In this document: piece by piece, positions 24,572 to 32,876 of the stretch | Position numbering within the stretch: the first letter of the stretch is position 1 | How the letters are laid out: the number at the start of each line of letters is the position of its first letter | Assembly: GCA_016182845.1 (NCBI GenBank) | Contig: JACPFT010000021.1 | Location: 1 to 64,000, forward strand | DNA length: 64,000 nt | From: Gammaproteobacteria bacterium | GTDB taxonomy: Bacteria > Pseudomonadota > Gammaproteobacteria > Enterobacterales > Permianibacteraceae | Direction of reading: 5' to 3' | Notes under the pieces: generated by a model | The model's database searches: none | The model's input: only the letters and a program-made list of their open reading frames with translations | What the model was told of the DNA's origin: nothing | Translations under genes and position numbers: made by a program

Positions 24572-25939
24572 TCAGTCGATGCTGGCCTGCAAATGGTATT
24601 TGTTCATCAGAGCGTAGAGCGTGGGCCGGGTCACGCCCAGCAGTTCGGCGGTCCGGGAGATATTGCCCTCGGTATACTGCAGGGCGCGCAGGATCGCCTG
24701 GCCCTCGGCCTGTTCCCGGACCTGGCGCAGGTTCAGGGGCATGGCCGGCTCGGCGGCCGCGCCGTCCAGCTGCAGATCCTCGGCGCCCAGCAGGCTGGTC
24801 TCGGCCATGACCACGGCGCGCTTCAGCCGGTTCTCCAGCTCGCGCACATTGCCCGGCCACTGATGGGCCTCCAGGGCGCTCAAGGCCTCCGGGCTGAAGC
24901 CCTTGAGATTGCGCCCCAGGGCCTGGTTGTACTGCTCCAGGAAGCGCCGGGCCAAGAGCGGCACATCGCCGCGCCTGGCCCTGAGCGGCGGGATCTCCAC
25001 GGTGATCTCCGACAATCGGTAGTACAGATCCTCGCGGAACGTGCCCTCGGCCACCATCTCGGTGAGATTGCGGTGGGTGGCGCAGACCACGCGGACGTCC
25101 ACCGGGATCTCCTCGCGGCCGCCGATGCGCTCGATGACGCGCTGCTGCAGGAAGCGTAGCAGCTTGGCCTGCAGGGGCATGGGCAGATCGCCGATTTCAT
25201 CGAGGAAGAGCGTGCCGCCATCGGCGCATTCGATCTTGCCCTTGGTCTGCTTGACCGCGCCGGTGAAGGCGCCCTTCTCGTAGCCGAAGAGCTCGGACTC
25301 CAGAAGGGTGTCGGGAATGGCGGCGCAGTTGATGGCCACCAGGCGGTTGTCGCGGCGCGGCGAGAGCGCGTGCAGGGCCCGGGCCAGGACTTCCTTGCCG
25401 GTGCCCGACTCGCCGTGCAGCAGGGTCGTGACGTCGGCCGGCGCGACTTTCTCCACCATGCGGCAGACCTTGAGCATCTCCGGGCTGGTGGCGATGATGC
25501 CGGCCAGCGGCGAGCTGCCACTCTGGGTCTGCAGGCGGCGGTTGTCGTCCTCCAGCTCGCGCAGGCGGTAGGCCCGGTCGATGATGAGGCTCAAGACCTC
25601 CGGATCGATGGGCTTCTGGTAGAAGTCGTAGGCGCCCATGGCCACGGCCTTGATGGCATTCTCCCGCTCGTCGTTGCCGGTCACCACGATGACCTTGGTG
25701 CGCGGCGCCAGTTGCAGGATGGTCCTCAGAGTGGCCAGGCCCTCCGAGGCATTGGTGGGATCGGGGGGCAGGCCCAGGTCCAGGGTGATCACGGCGGGCT
25801 CATGGCGGCGCAACAGGCCGATGGCGCTGTCCTTATCGCCGGCGATATGCACCTCGTAGTGCTCGAAACTCCAGCGTAGCTGGCTCTGCAGTCCCGGATC
25901 GTCCTCGATCATCAGCAGGGGTTTGCGATTGTCGCTCAC
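24572..25939 (-). CDS. prsR: Sigma-54-dependent response regulator PrsR (PEP-CTERM system)
   Basis: 455 residues. Receiver domain 1-125 with phospho-acceptor D54 (ITLDLGLPPDP) and K109. AAA+ domain about 145-375 with Walker A GESGTGKE (176-183), the sigma-54 contact loop GAFTGA (223-228), Walker B GGTLFLDEIGD (241-251) and the arginine region DLYYRLSE. A Fis-type helix-turn-helix ends the protein (SRTAELLGVTRPTLYALMNK). Start is a GTG at 25939 whose GAGGTGA ribosome site overlaps the prsK stop. Matches the PEP-CTERM-box response regulator family. It should activate the sigma-54 promoters at 17886-17901 and 19180-19195. Confidence 0.95.
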   Translation of the reverse strand: MSDNRKPLLMIEDDPGLQSQLRWSFEHYEVHIAGDKDSAIGLLRRHEPAVITLDLGLPPDPTNASEGLATLRTILQLAPRTKVIVVTGNDERENAIKAVAMGAYDFYQKPIDPEVLSLIIDRAYRLRELEDDNRRLQTQSGSSPLAGIIATSPEMLKVCRMVEKVAPADVTTLLHGESGTGKEVLARALHALSPRRDNRLVAINCAAIPDTLLESELFGYEKGAFTGAVKQTKGKIECADGGTLFLDEIGDLPMPLQAKLLRFLQQRVIERIGGREEIPVDVRVVCATHRNLTEMVAEGTFREDLYYRLSEITVEIPPLRARRGDVPLLARRFLEQYNQALGRNLKGFSPEALSALEAHQWPGNVRELENRLKRAVVMAETSLLGAEDLQLDGAAAEPAMPLNLRQVREQAEGQAILRALQYTEGNISRTAELLGVTRPTLYALMNKYHLQASID

Positions 25940-25947
25940 GACTCACC

Positions 25948-28077
25948 TCAGCCTTGTTGTACCGGCAGCGCGCTCGCGGCCGATGCTTCGTCCATGGGGT
26001 CCGCCTCGGCGAGCGCCAGGCGGATCAGGAAAGTTGTACCACGCCCGGGCGCGCTGTCCACCGTCATTTCGCCGCCGAAGCTCTTCACGATCTCGCGGCT
26101 CTGGTAAACGCCTATGCCCATGCCGGCATTGCCCTTGGTGGTGTCGAAGGGCCGGAACAGGCGCTCGCGCACGAAGCCCTCGTCCATGCCGCAACCATTG
26201 TCGGCGACGCCGATCAGCACATCGCCGCCCTCGCGCCGCGCCGACAGCCGAACCCAGCCGTCCTCGGCCGTGGCCTCCTGGGCGTTCTGCAGCAGATGGC
26301 AGAGCAGGGACAGGAGCTTTTCATGCTCGGCGCGCACCCACAGCCCCGTCCCGCCCTCCAGGCCGGGTTCGGGCTTCTCGCCGGAACGCGCCGCCTGGGC
26401 CTCGCGCAGCAAGGGCTCCAGGGCCACCGGCCGCAGGGCCACGGCATCCTCGGCGCCGCCCTTGCGCAGATGGGCGAGCATGCGCTCCATCTTGGCGCTG
26501 GCATGGTCCACGGTGGCGAAGGCATCGGCTATGAAGGCCGGATTGCCCTTGTGGCGCTCGGCATTCTTCACCACCAGGTTCAGTTGGGCCACGACGTTCT
26601 TCAAATCGTGGACCACAAAGGCCGAAAGGCGATTGAAGGCCTCGAACTGGCGGGCATTGACCAGGGCCTCGGAGGCCAGGGACAGGGCCACATAGCCGGC
26701 GATCTGGCGGCCGGCGGTCTTGAGCAGGTCCCGGTCCTCCCAGATCACGACCCGCGGCGCGCGCGGACTGGTTAAGAGGATGAAGCCGGCCAGCTCGCCG
26801 TCGCGCTGCTGCAAGGGCACCACCAGCCAGAGATCCGTGCCGCGCACCAGGACCGCCGGCAGTTCCAGCTCGCTGTACAGCTCCGGCCGTTCCCGGTACT
26901 CGGCCAGCTCGATGACCCAGTCGTGGGCCTCCAGCCAGGCGGCCAGGGCCTGGAAATCGGTCTGCATCAGCTCGGCGTCCGGCATGCGGTTGGCATGCCC
27001 CAGGTAGCGGTAGCGGCCGTCCTCGGCCTTGGCCCAGAGCAGGCCGCCGGGCGCGTCCACAATCTCGCCCAGGGCGCGCACGGCGTTCTCGTAAAGCGGC
27101 GTGCCCGGCGTCGGCGAGGAGATGGTGCGGATGAAGCGCAGCCACTCCTCGCGGTAATCGTATTTGTAGCTGAAGAAATGCTTGTTGAAGAAGACCTTGA
27201 CCCGCGCGCGCAGCTGGCCGGAGACGATGAGGGCCGCCAGGCCCATGAGCGCCGCCGCGACGAAGACCACTTGCAGGGCATCGGCCCAGTCGCCGCCCAC
27301 GAGCTTAATGTAATAGCCGGAGCCGGCCATGAGCAGGAGGTAGACGCCGGCGGCCAGGACCGAGGCCGAGCGGATCACGGCGGCGCGCGACACGAAGATC
27401 AGGATGGACCAGGTGGGGTTGCGCGCAACGGTTACCGCCAGGAGCGGCACGGCCAGGGCGCAGATGAAACCGCGCGCCGCCCAGAGCGTGCGGTTCAGGC
27501 CCTGGAACAGCAGGGCGTCGGAATACAGGTAGAAGTCATAGACGAACAAGGAGCCCAGGGACAGGCAGAGGAACTTGATGCCCCAGCGCAGCTCGGGCCG
27601 GGTCTGGCGGTAAAGCTGTTCCACTAGGACCAGCCCTCCTAAGGACAGGCCCAGATAGCCGGCCAGGCGCAGGTCCAAGCCCAGGCGCAGGAATAAGCCC
27701 GGCAGGAGCTCGGCGAGAACGGTCAGGCCCAGGAGGCCGTAGAGCAGGGGTTTCAGGTGGCGGGCATACTCGCCCAGGCGGTTGGCGCTGCCCCGCAGGG
27801 GCTTGAGCAGATGGAAGAGCAGGGCGAACCAGGACAGGTAGCGCAGGGCCTCGCCCAGGCGGTAGACCAGGAACAGGGTGAGCGGCGGCTCCTTGCCGAT
27901 CAGGGCCGCGAGGCTGGCCCAAAGCAGGTTGCCGGCCACCGCCAGGACCAGGACCAGGCCGGTGAAGCGACCGCGCCAACTGGACAGCAGCAGACCCAGG
28001 AGAATGGCATGAGACAGGGCCGCCAGGCCGTAACTGGTCGCGGCAATGGTATCCAGAGTCCCCGAGGCATCCACCAT
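25948..28077 (-). CDS. prsK: Membrane histidine kinase PrsK (PEP-CTERM system)
   Basis: 709 residues. About eight to ten membrane helices occupy residues 12-290, followed by a GAF-like region (about 310-470), the dimerisation/phospho-acceptor segment with H490 in FVVHDLKNVVAQ, and a HATPase domain with NAQEA (N box), VADNGCGMD (G1) and GMGIGVYQSREIV (G2) near the end. This layout is that of PrsK (TIGR02916-type), the partner of PrsR, whose gene follows after 8 bases. The signal sensed is unknown. The start at 28077 is the only ATG that retains the first membrane helix. Confidence 0.94.
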   Translation of the reverse strand: MVDASGTLDTIAATSYGLAALSHAILLGLLLSSWRGRFTGLVLVLAVAGNLLWASLAALIGKEPPLTLFLVYRLGEALRYLSWFALLFHLLKPLRGSANRLGEYARHLKPLLYGLLGLTVLAELLPGLFLRLGLDLRLAGYLGLSLGGLVLVEQLYRQTRPELRWGIKFLCLSLGSLFVYDFYLYSDALLFQGLNRTLWAARGFICALAVPLLAVTVARNPTWSILIFVSRAAVIRSASVLAAGVYLLLMAGSGYYIKLVGGDWADALQVVFVAAALMGLAALIVSGQLRARVKVFFNKHFFSYKYDYREEWLRFIRTISSPTPGTPLYENAVRALGEIVDAPGGLLWAKAEDGRYRYLGHANRMPDAELMQTDFQALAAWLEAHDWVIELAEYRERPELYSELELPAVLVRGTDLWLVVPLQQRDGELAGFILLTSPRAPRVVIWEDRDLLKTAGRQIAGYVALSLASEALVNARQFEAFNRLSAFVVHDLKNVVAQLNLVVKNAERHKGNPAFIADAFATVDHASAKMERMLAHLRKGGAEDAVALRPVALEPLLREAQAARSGEKPEPGLEGGTGLWVRAEHEKLLSLLCHLLQNAQEATAEDGWVRLSARREGGDVLIGVADNGCGMDEGFVRERLFRPFDTTKGNAGMGIGVYQSREIVKSFGGEMTVDSAPGRGTTFLIRLALAEADPMDEASAASALPVQQG

Positions 28078-28166
28078 GAGCCATTCCTTTGCTCGATTCA
28101 GCCGCCTATCTTACGCGGTGGGCGGTTCGGGCGCCATGCGTGAACCACGTCACAAATCCCTGGTGC

Positions 28167-28940
28167 TCACAAACCATTGGCCTTGAGCAAGGCGCGGATA
28201 TGTTCGACCGGAATGGCATAGCTGATGCCGCTGGGCGCGGACACCGCCTGCTTGAGTTGGGCCTCCTTGCTGCCCTGCACGAAGCCGGAATTGAGCACGC
28301 CCACCACCGCGCCGGTCTCTGGCTCGTAGAGGGGACTGCCGCTGTTGCCGGGGTAGGCCGTAGCGTCCAGCTGGTAGACCAGGAAGGGATTGCGCAGGGC
28401 GCGGATCTGTTCCGGATCCAGCTGCCGGCTCTGGTCGGCGGGCAGGGCGATGGGCGAGATGGCCGACACCAGGCCGTGGTGGGTCACCGGATAGGGGCCC
28501 AGGACGGCGCCGATGGGAAAACCGGTGAAGGCATAGGTCTCGCCCTCGCGGGCGCCGCCGGTGGCCAGGCTCAGGGCCGGCAGGGGCGCGCCGTCCATGC
28601 GCAGGAGCGCCAGATCGTGGCGCCGATCCACGGCCAGGCGCTGCACCGTGCGCACTTCCGCCGCCTGGCCCACGCCCACCACCACCGCCAGGACCTCGCT
28701 CTTGGCCACGTCCAGGACCTCGGGCAGCACATGGGCATTGGTGACGAGGTGGCGGCCGTCGGCCACGGCGAAGCCGGTGCCCAACATGGCGAAGGGCGGC
28801 CGGCGCAGCTTCTGCAGCGTGCCCACGCCGACGATGGCCGGCTTGATGCGCGCCACGGTGTCCGGCAGGCCGGCGGCCTGGACCGGGAGCGCGGCCAGGC
28901 TCAGGACCAGACCGGCGAGGAAGCGGCGAAACGGGCTCAT
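28167..28940 (-). CDS. Trypsin-like (S1C) serine protease, exported
   Basis: 257 residues from the ATG at 28940 (AAGGAG six bases upstream). Signal peptide MSPFRRFLAGLVLSLAALPV, cleaved near QAA. Trypsin-like domain with H70 (LVTNAHVLPE), D109 (RRHDLALLR) and S200 (AYPGNSGSPLYEP). No PDZ domain follows, unlike DegP. It lies between the CapK-like gene and prsK on the same strand with short gaps (28 and 89 bases), so it probably belongs to the exosortase-linked transcript and may process exported proteins of that system. Confidence 0.88.
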   Translation of the reverse strand: MSPFRRFLAGLVLSLAALPVQAAGLPDTVARIKPAIVGVGTLQKLRRPPFAMLGTGFAVADGRHLVTNAHVLPEVLDVAKSEVLAVVVGVGQAAEVRTVQRLAVDRRHDLALLRMDGAPLPALSLATGGAREGETYAFTGFPIGAVLGPYPVTHHGLVSAISPIALPADQSRQLDPEQIRALRNPFLVYQLDATAYPGNSGSPLYEPETGAVVGVLNSGFVQGSKEAQLKQAVSAPSGISYAIPVEHIRALLKANGL

Positions 28941-28968
28941 GGGTGGCTCCTTGCGTAAGCAATCAGGG

Positions 28969-30312
28969 TCAGACTCGGCTGACCACGTAGCGGAATTTCC
29001 CGGACCGCTCGGGCGGGATCTCGGCGACGCGGCGGATCTTGACCTCCACCTCGGCGCCCAGGCGCTGGCGGAAGCCGGCACCTATGGCGGCCTCCTGGGC
29101 CTCGCCGAAGCCCTCGCCGGGCACCACCAGGACCTCGGTGAGCGCGCGGCTCTCCTGAACGATCTTGAACTGACCGACGCCCGGCAGATCGCGCAGGATG
29201 TAGATCAGGGCGAGGCCGTGCATGACCGTGCCGTCGGCGGCGGTGATGAAGTCCGTGGTGCGGCCCTGGATCTCCTGCAAGAGAGGCAGGCCGCGCCCGC
29301 AGGGACAGGCCGCCTCGGACAGGACGGCCACATCGCCGGTGCGGTAGCGGACGAAGGGGAAATCCCGGGTCGCCAAATGGGTGACCACCACCTCGCCGGA
29401 AGTCCCGGGCGGCAGGGGCCGGCCCTCGCCGTCCACGATCTCCACCAGGATGTCCTCGGCGGAGAGGTGCATGCCGCCTCGCGGGCATTCGTGGGCGATG
29501 AAGCCGGCATCGCGCCCGCCATAGCCGTTGGCCACGGGCGCGCCATAGGCCTGGGCGATGAGGGCGCGCTGTTCGTCGTAGAGGCGCTCGGAGGTGACGA
29601 ACACGACCTTGATGCCTAAGTCGTCCAGGCGTTGGCCGGACAGGCGCGCATGCTCGGCGATGCGCGACAGGGCCGAGGGGTAGCCGAAGAGCATGGCTGG
29701 GCGAAACGCGCGGATCGTGGCCACATAGCCGTCCAGCTTGGCCGGTCCCAGGTCGAAGGCCGGCACCAGCTCGGAGCGCAGCAGCCGGTCGCGGGCCAGG
29801 CGCAGCCGGTCCTGGGCGCCCAGCTCCACCGGCGAGCCCCAGACCACCAGTTCCGGATCGCCGATGTCCACGCCCCACCAGCGCGTGGCGCGCCACTTGC
29901 TCGCCACGTCGTGGGAGATGCGGTCCTTGCCCATGTAAAAAATCAGCGGCTCGCCGCTGGAGCCGCCGGTGTTGTAACGCTTCAGGGGTCCGGCGTCCTC
30001 GGCCTTGAGCGCCTCGGTATGCTCGCGGATCAGGGGCTTGGTGAGCAGGGGCAGTCGGGCCAGGTCGGCGAGGCTAGACACCGATTCGGGCCGAAAATCC
30101 AGGCGGGCGAACAGCTCGCGGTAATAGGGCACATGGGCATCGATGTCGGCGAGGAAGGCGCGCAGCTTAGCGAGGCGCAAGGCCTCCAGCTCGGGCCGTG
30201 ACAACCACTGGCTGCGCTCCAGTTCGGCGCGCCAGGCCACGGAGCGATGGCCCTTTAGGCGTTCGTGCAGGGGAAAGAGCAGCCGCGAGCACAGGGCGGT
30301 ATACAAACCCAT
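28969..30312 (-). CDS. CapK-like adenylate-forming enzyme (phenylacetate-CoA ligase family)
   Basis: 447 residues. The AMP-binding loop reads YNTGGSSGEPLIFYMG; other family features are VANGYGGRDAGFIAHEC, GTSGEVVVTHLATRDFPFVR and YRTGDVA followed by CPCGRGLPLL. These are typical of CapK/PaaK-like proteins found in capsule and exopolysaccharide clusters. The gene begins six bases after the O-glycosylation ligase stop. It could activate a carboxylic acid for transfer onto polysaccharide; the acid is unknown. Confidence 0.85.
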   Translation of the reverse strand: MGLYTALCSRLLFPLHERLKGHRSVAWRAELERSQWLSRPELEALRLAKLRAFLADIDAHVPYYRELFARLDFRPESVSSLADLARLPLLTKPLIREHTEALKAEDAGPLKRYNTGGSSGEPLIFYMGKDRISHDVASKWRATRWWGVDIGDPELVVWGSPVELGAQDRLRLARDRLLRSELVPAFDLGPAKLDGYVATIRAFRPAMLFGYPSALSRIAEHARLSGQRLDDLGIKVVFVTSERLYDEQRALIAQAYGAPVANGYGGRDAGFIAHECPRGGMHLSAEDILVEIVDGEGRPLPPGTSGEVVVTHLATRDFPFVRYRTGDVAVLSEAACPCGRGLPLLQEIQGRTTDFITAADGTVMHGLALIYILRDLPGVGQFKIVQESRALTEVLVVPGEGFGEAQEAAIGAGFRQRLGAEVEVKIRRVAEIPPERSGKFRYVVSRV

Positions 30313-30318
30313 GGGGCA

Positions 30319-31686
30319 TCATCCTCTGCGGCCGGGCGTGAAACCCGGCATGGGAGCGAAACGGGGCTTGGCCGGCTCGTCGAGGACGCCCGGCTTTTTC
30401 TCCCAGGGCAGGCTGGCGCCGGGCGCCTTGGCCAACTCGGTCTTGACGATGACGCCCATGGCCACGACCGTCGCGATCAAGTGGTAGTACAGGTCGAAAT
30501 AGCCCATGCCCAGGAACAACCCGCCCACGGCATAGGCGATGAAACTGACCTGGAGCATGCCGCCCAGATCGCCGACCCAGCGCAGCTCCTCCCGCCTTCG
30601 CCCCAGGCGCATGGCCTCGGCGCAGGCCCGCCAGGCGAGCCAGGCCACCATCAGGAACAGCCCCAGGCCGATGAAGCCGTGCTCGCCCAGCATCTGGAAA
30701 TAGATGGAATGGACGTCGAAGAACACCGCCGGGTCGAAGCGCGAGCGGTCGCCGGTGTCGTATTTGTAGAAATTCTCCTGGGTGAAGGTGTCGAAGCCGC
30801 CGCCAAAAGGTTCCTTGCTGGCCACGAAATAGGCCAGCCACCAGGCATTGATACGGCCGCGCGCCGAGGCATCGGTCTCCTCCGGGTTGTCGCCGATGGT
30901 GGCCATGCGGTCATGCCATTTCTGCGGCATCAGGGCCACGCCGACGATGCCCACGCAGGCGATGACGATGCCTAAGGCCAGTTTCTTACGGCTCTTCAGC
31001 CACAGGAACACCCCCATGGCGGCGGCGGCCAGGAGCGCCCCGCGCGAGAAGGAGCCGAAGACCGCCGCCGCCGACATCAGCATGGCGAAGCTCATGGCAT
31101 GGCGCTGCCAGGCCTGTTTCAGCTGCAGCTGGAGGAAGCGCATCAGGGGGATGGTCATCAGCAGGGTCAGGGCCAGCTCGTTATTGCCCTCGTAGAAGCC
31201 GGTGGGCGGCCCCCAGACCAGGTTCTGGCCGCCGCCTACGATCGTGAAGATCCCGCCCTTCACGCCGTAGAAGCCGATGGAGCCCACCACCACCCAGAGC
31301 ATCCAGGTGAGCCGCTCCCTGGTGTTGACCAGCATCATGATCACCAGGGTGATCAGCTGGATCTTCATGACCTTGTCAAACTGGGCCCAGGCGTCGGGCG
31401 TGTTGGGATGGACGAAATGGCAGACGACCATCCACAGGATGAAGATCAGCAGACCCACGGTGACCGGCTGGACCGGCAGGCGCTTGGACTCCTTGCTGAA
31501 CAGAAAGGACACCAGGAAGGTGGAGCCGACGATCATGGCCCAGGGCTTGTTGACCGCGAAGCCATAGCCCAGCTTGTGAGGGAGCATATAGCTGATCCAG
31601 CACCAGACCAGCAGGCCGAAGAACGGCCGGATCAGGATGACCGGCAGGGAACCGAGTATGAGGGCGGCTACGATAAGGTCGCGCAT
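30319..31686 (-). CDS. Exosortase A-associated O-glycosylation ligase (Wzy/WaaL-like)
   Basis: 455 residues with about ten to twelve membrane helices, starting MRDLIVAALILGSLPVILIR. GGIFTIVGGGQNLVWGP, FYEGNNELALTLLM, GSFSRGALL and the large periplasmic loop with DVHSIYFQMLGEHGF are the marks of the exosortase A-linked O-antigen ligase-like family (TIGR03097-type). AGGA precedes the ATG at 31686. It probably joins glycan to an acceptor, perhaps PEP-CTERM proteins, on the periplasmic side. First gene of the minus-strand run that continues with capK-like, protease, prsK, prsR and prsT. A TTGCCC-17-TACCCT pair about 60 bases upstream may be its promoter. Confidence 0.9.
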   Translation of the reverse strand: MRDLIVAALILGSLPVILIRPFFGLLVWCWISYMLPHKLGYGFAVNKPWAMIVGSTFLVSFLFSKESKRLPVQPVTVGLLIFILWMVVCHFVHPNTPDAWAQFDKVMKIQLITLVIMMLVNTRERLTWMLWVVVGSIGFYGVKGGIFTIVGGGQNLVWGPPTGFYEGNNELALTLLMTIPLMRFLQLQLKQAWQRHAMSFAMLMSAAAVFGSFSRGALLAAAAMGVFLWLKSRKKLALGIVIACVGIVGVALMPQKWHDRMATIGDNPEETDASARGRINAWWLAYFVASKEPFGGGFDTFTQENFYKYDTGDRSRFDPAVFFDVHSIYFQMLGEHGFIGLGLFLMVAWLAWRACAEAMRLGRRREELRWVGDLGGMLQVSFIAYAVGGLFLGMGYFDLYYHLIATVVAMGVIVKTELAKAPGASLPWEKKPGVLDEPAKPRFAPMPGFTPGRRG

Positions 31687-31838
31687 GTTCGTCCTGAAAG
31701 GCGACTTTCTTGAAGGTGAGGGGGCTAAGGGTAGCGCCTGGGCCGGCGGCGGGCAAGGCGTGGGCATGGGCCGCGCGCGGATGGCTGTGCTAAGCTCCGG
31801 CCCCAAACCAGGGGTCCCCGCACAAGGAAGCCGTGCCC

Positions 31839-32828
31839 ATGTTCGTCGCCCATGTCCACAATTTCCGCGGCCTGGCCATCAGCCTGATCGTGGCCGTGCA
31901 CTGCCTGTCCATCTTCGATTGGAGCGGCAGCCCGGAGCTGGAGCGCTGGCTCAAGATCCTCTTGCTCAATGCCACGGTGTTCTTCCTGTTCATCGCCGGC
32001 TATCTGTTCCAACACCTCTCGGCGCGCTTCCATTACCCGGACTACCTCAAGACCAAGTTCAGGAACGTGGTCTGTCCCTATCTCGTGGTGTCCATCCCGG
32101 CCCTGTTCCTGTTCACGGTCGTGATGCAGCGCCCCGAGATCCGTCCCGGCTTCTACGACCAGGCGCCCTGGCGGCAGATCGCCGAGTTCCTGCTCACCGG
32201 CCAACACCTGGCCCCCTTCTGGTTCATCCCCACCATCGTCGTCTTCTACCTGGCGGCGCCGCTCTTGGTCCGCCTCGACCGTCTGCCCGGCTTCTACTGG
32301 AGCCTGCCGCTGTGGCTCCTGGTGCCGGTCTTCGTGTCCCGAGGCATGAACGCGCCGCTCAAGAGCTTCGTGCACTTCCTGCCCGTCTACCTGCTGGGCA
32401 TGGCCATGAGCCGCCACCGCCATGCCGTCGAAGCCTGGCTGGCCCGCTGGTGGTGGACCCTGCTCATTCCGGTCGCCGCCCTGGTCGGCGCCGAGGACTT
32501 GTACGCCCAGGGCACCCACTCCTGGTACAACACCCTGCAGAAGATCCTGCTCTGCCCCGTGCTCTTCGAGCTGATGCGCCGCGCCGGACACCATGCCGAC
32601 CGCTGGCTGAACCAGGCCGCGACCTTAAGCTTCGGCATCTTCTTCCTGCATTCCTACCTGATCTCGGCCAGCAAGCTCGCCATCGCCAAGCTCTGGGGCG
32701 GCTTGCCGCCCGGCTCGCTCTGGGCCCTCGCCCTGGCCTGGCTCGCCGCCATGGCCTTGAGCATCGCCGTGGTCGCCGGGCTCAAGCGGATCCTGGGCCA
32801 CTATAGCCGGTCGCTGATCGGCACCTAG
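31839..32828 (+). CDS. Acyltransferase-3 family membrane protein
   Basis: 329 residues with about ten helices. The N-terminal VHNFRGLAISLIVAVHCLSI has the conserved Arg and His of the acyltransferase-3 (OafA/NodX-like) family, followed by LLLNATVFFLFIAGYLF. Members O-acylate surface sugars. ATG at 31839 is preferred because AAGGAAG is eight bases upstream; a GTG two codons earlier is too close to it. It is divergent from the O-glycosylation ligase, so it may modify the same exosortase-linked glycan. Confidence 0.88.
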   Translation: MFVAHVHNFRGLAISLIVAVHCLSIFDWSGSPELERWLKILLLNATVFFLFIAGYLFQHLSARFHYPDYLKTKFRNVVCPYLVVSIPALFLFTVVMQRPEIRPGFYDQAPWRQIAEFLLTGQHLAPFWFIPTIVVFYLAAPLLVRLDRLPGFYWSLPLWLLVPVFVSRGMNAPLKSFVHFLPVYLLGMAMSRHRHAVEAWLARWWWTLLIPVAALVGAEDLYAQGTHSWYNTLQKILLCPVLFELMRRAGHHADRWLNQAATLSFGIFFLHSYLISASKLAIAKLWGGLPPGSLWALALAWLAAMALSIAVVAGLKRILGHYSRSLIGT

Positions 32829-32841
32829 GCTCTGCTACAAT
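32814..32841 (+). promoter_or_regulatory. Possible uvrD promoter
   Basis: TACAAT (32836-32841) is a good -10; the best -35 at 16 bases is CTGATC, a weak match that overlaps the end of the preceding gene. Confidence 0.4.
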
Positions 32842-32876
32842 CGCGGGCCTTACCGCCCGCCTTGCCGAATGCTCCC

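Noticed and set aside
24543-24860. N-terminal extension of prsT into prsR
   Set aside because: The extra residues are Arg/Ala/Gly-rich, overlap prsR coding sequence and would bury the signal peptide; the ATG at 24542 has a good ribosome site.
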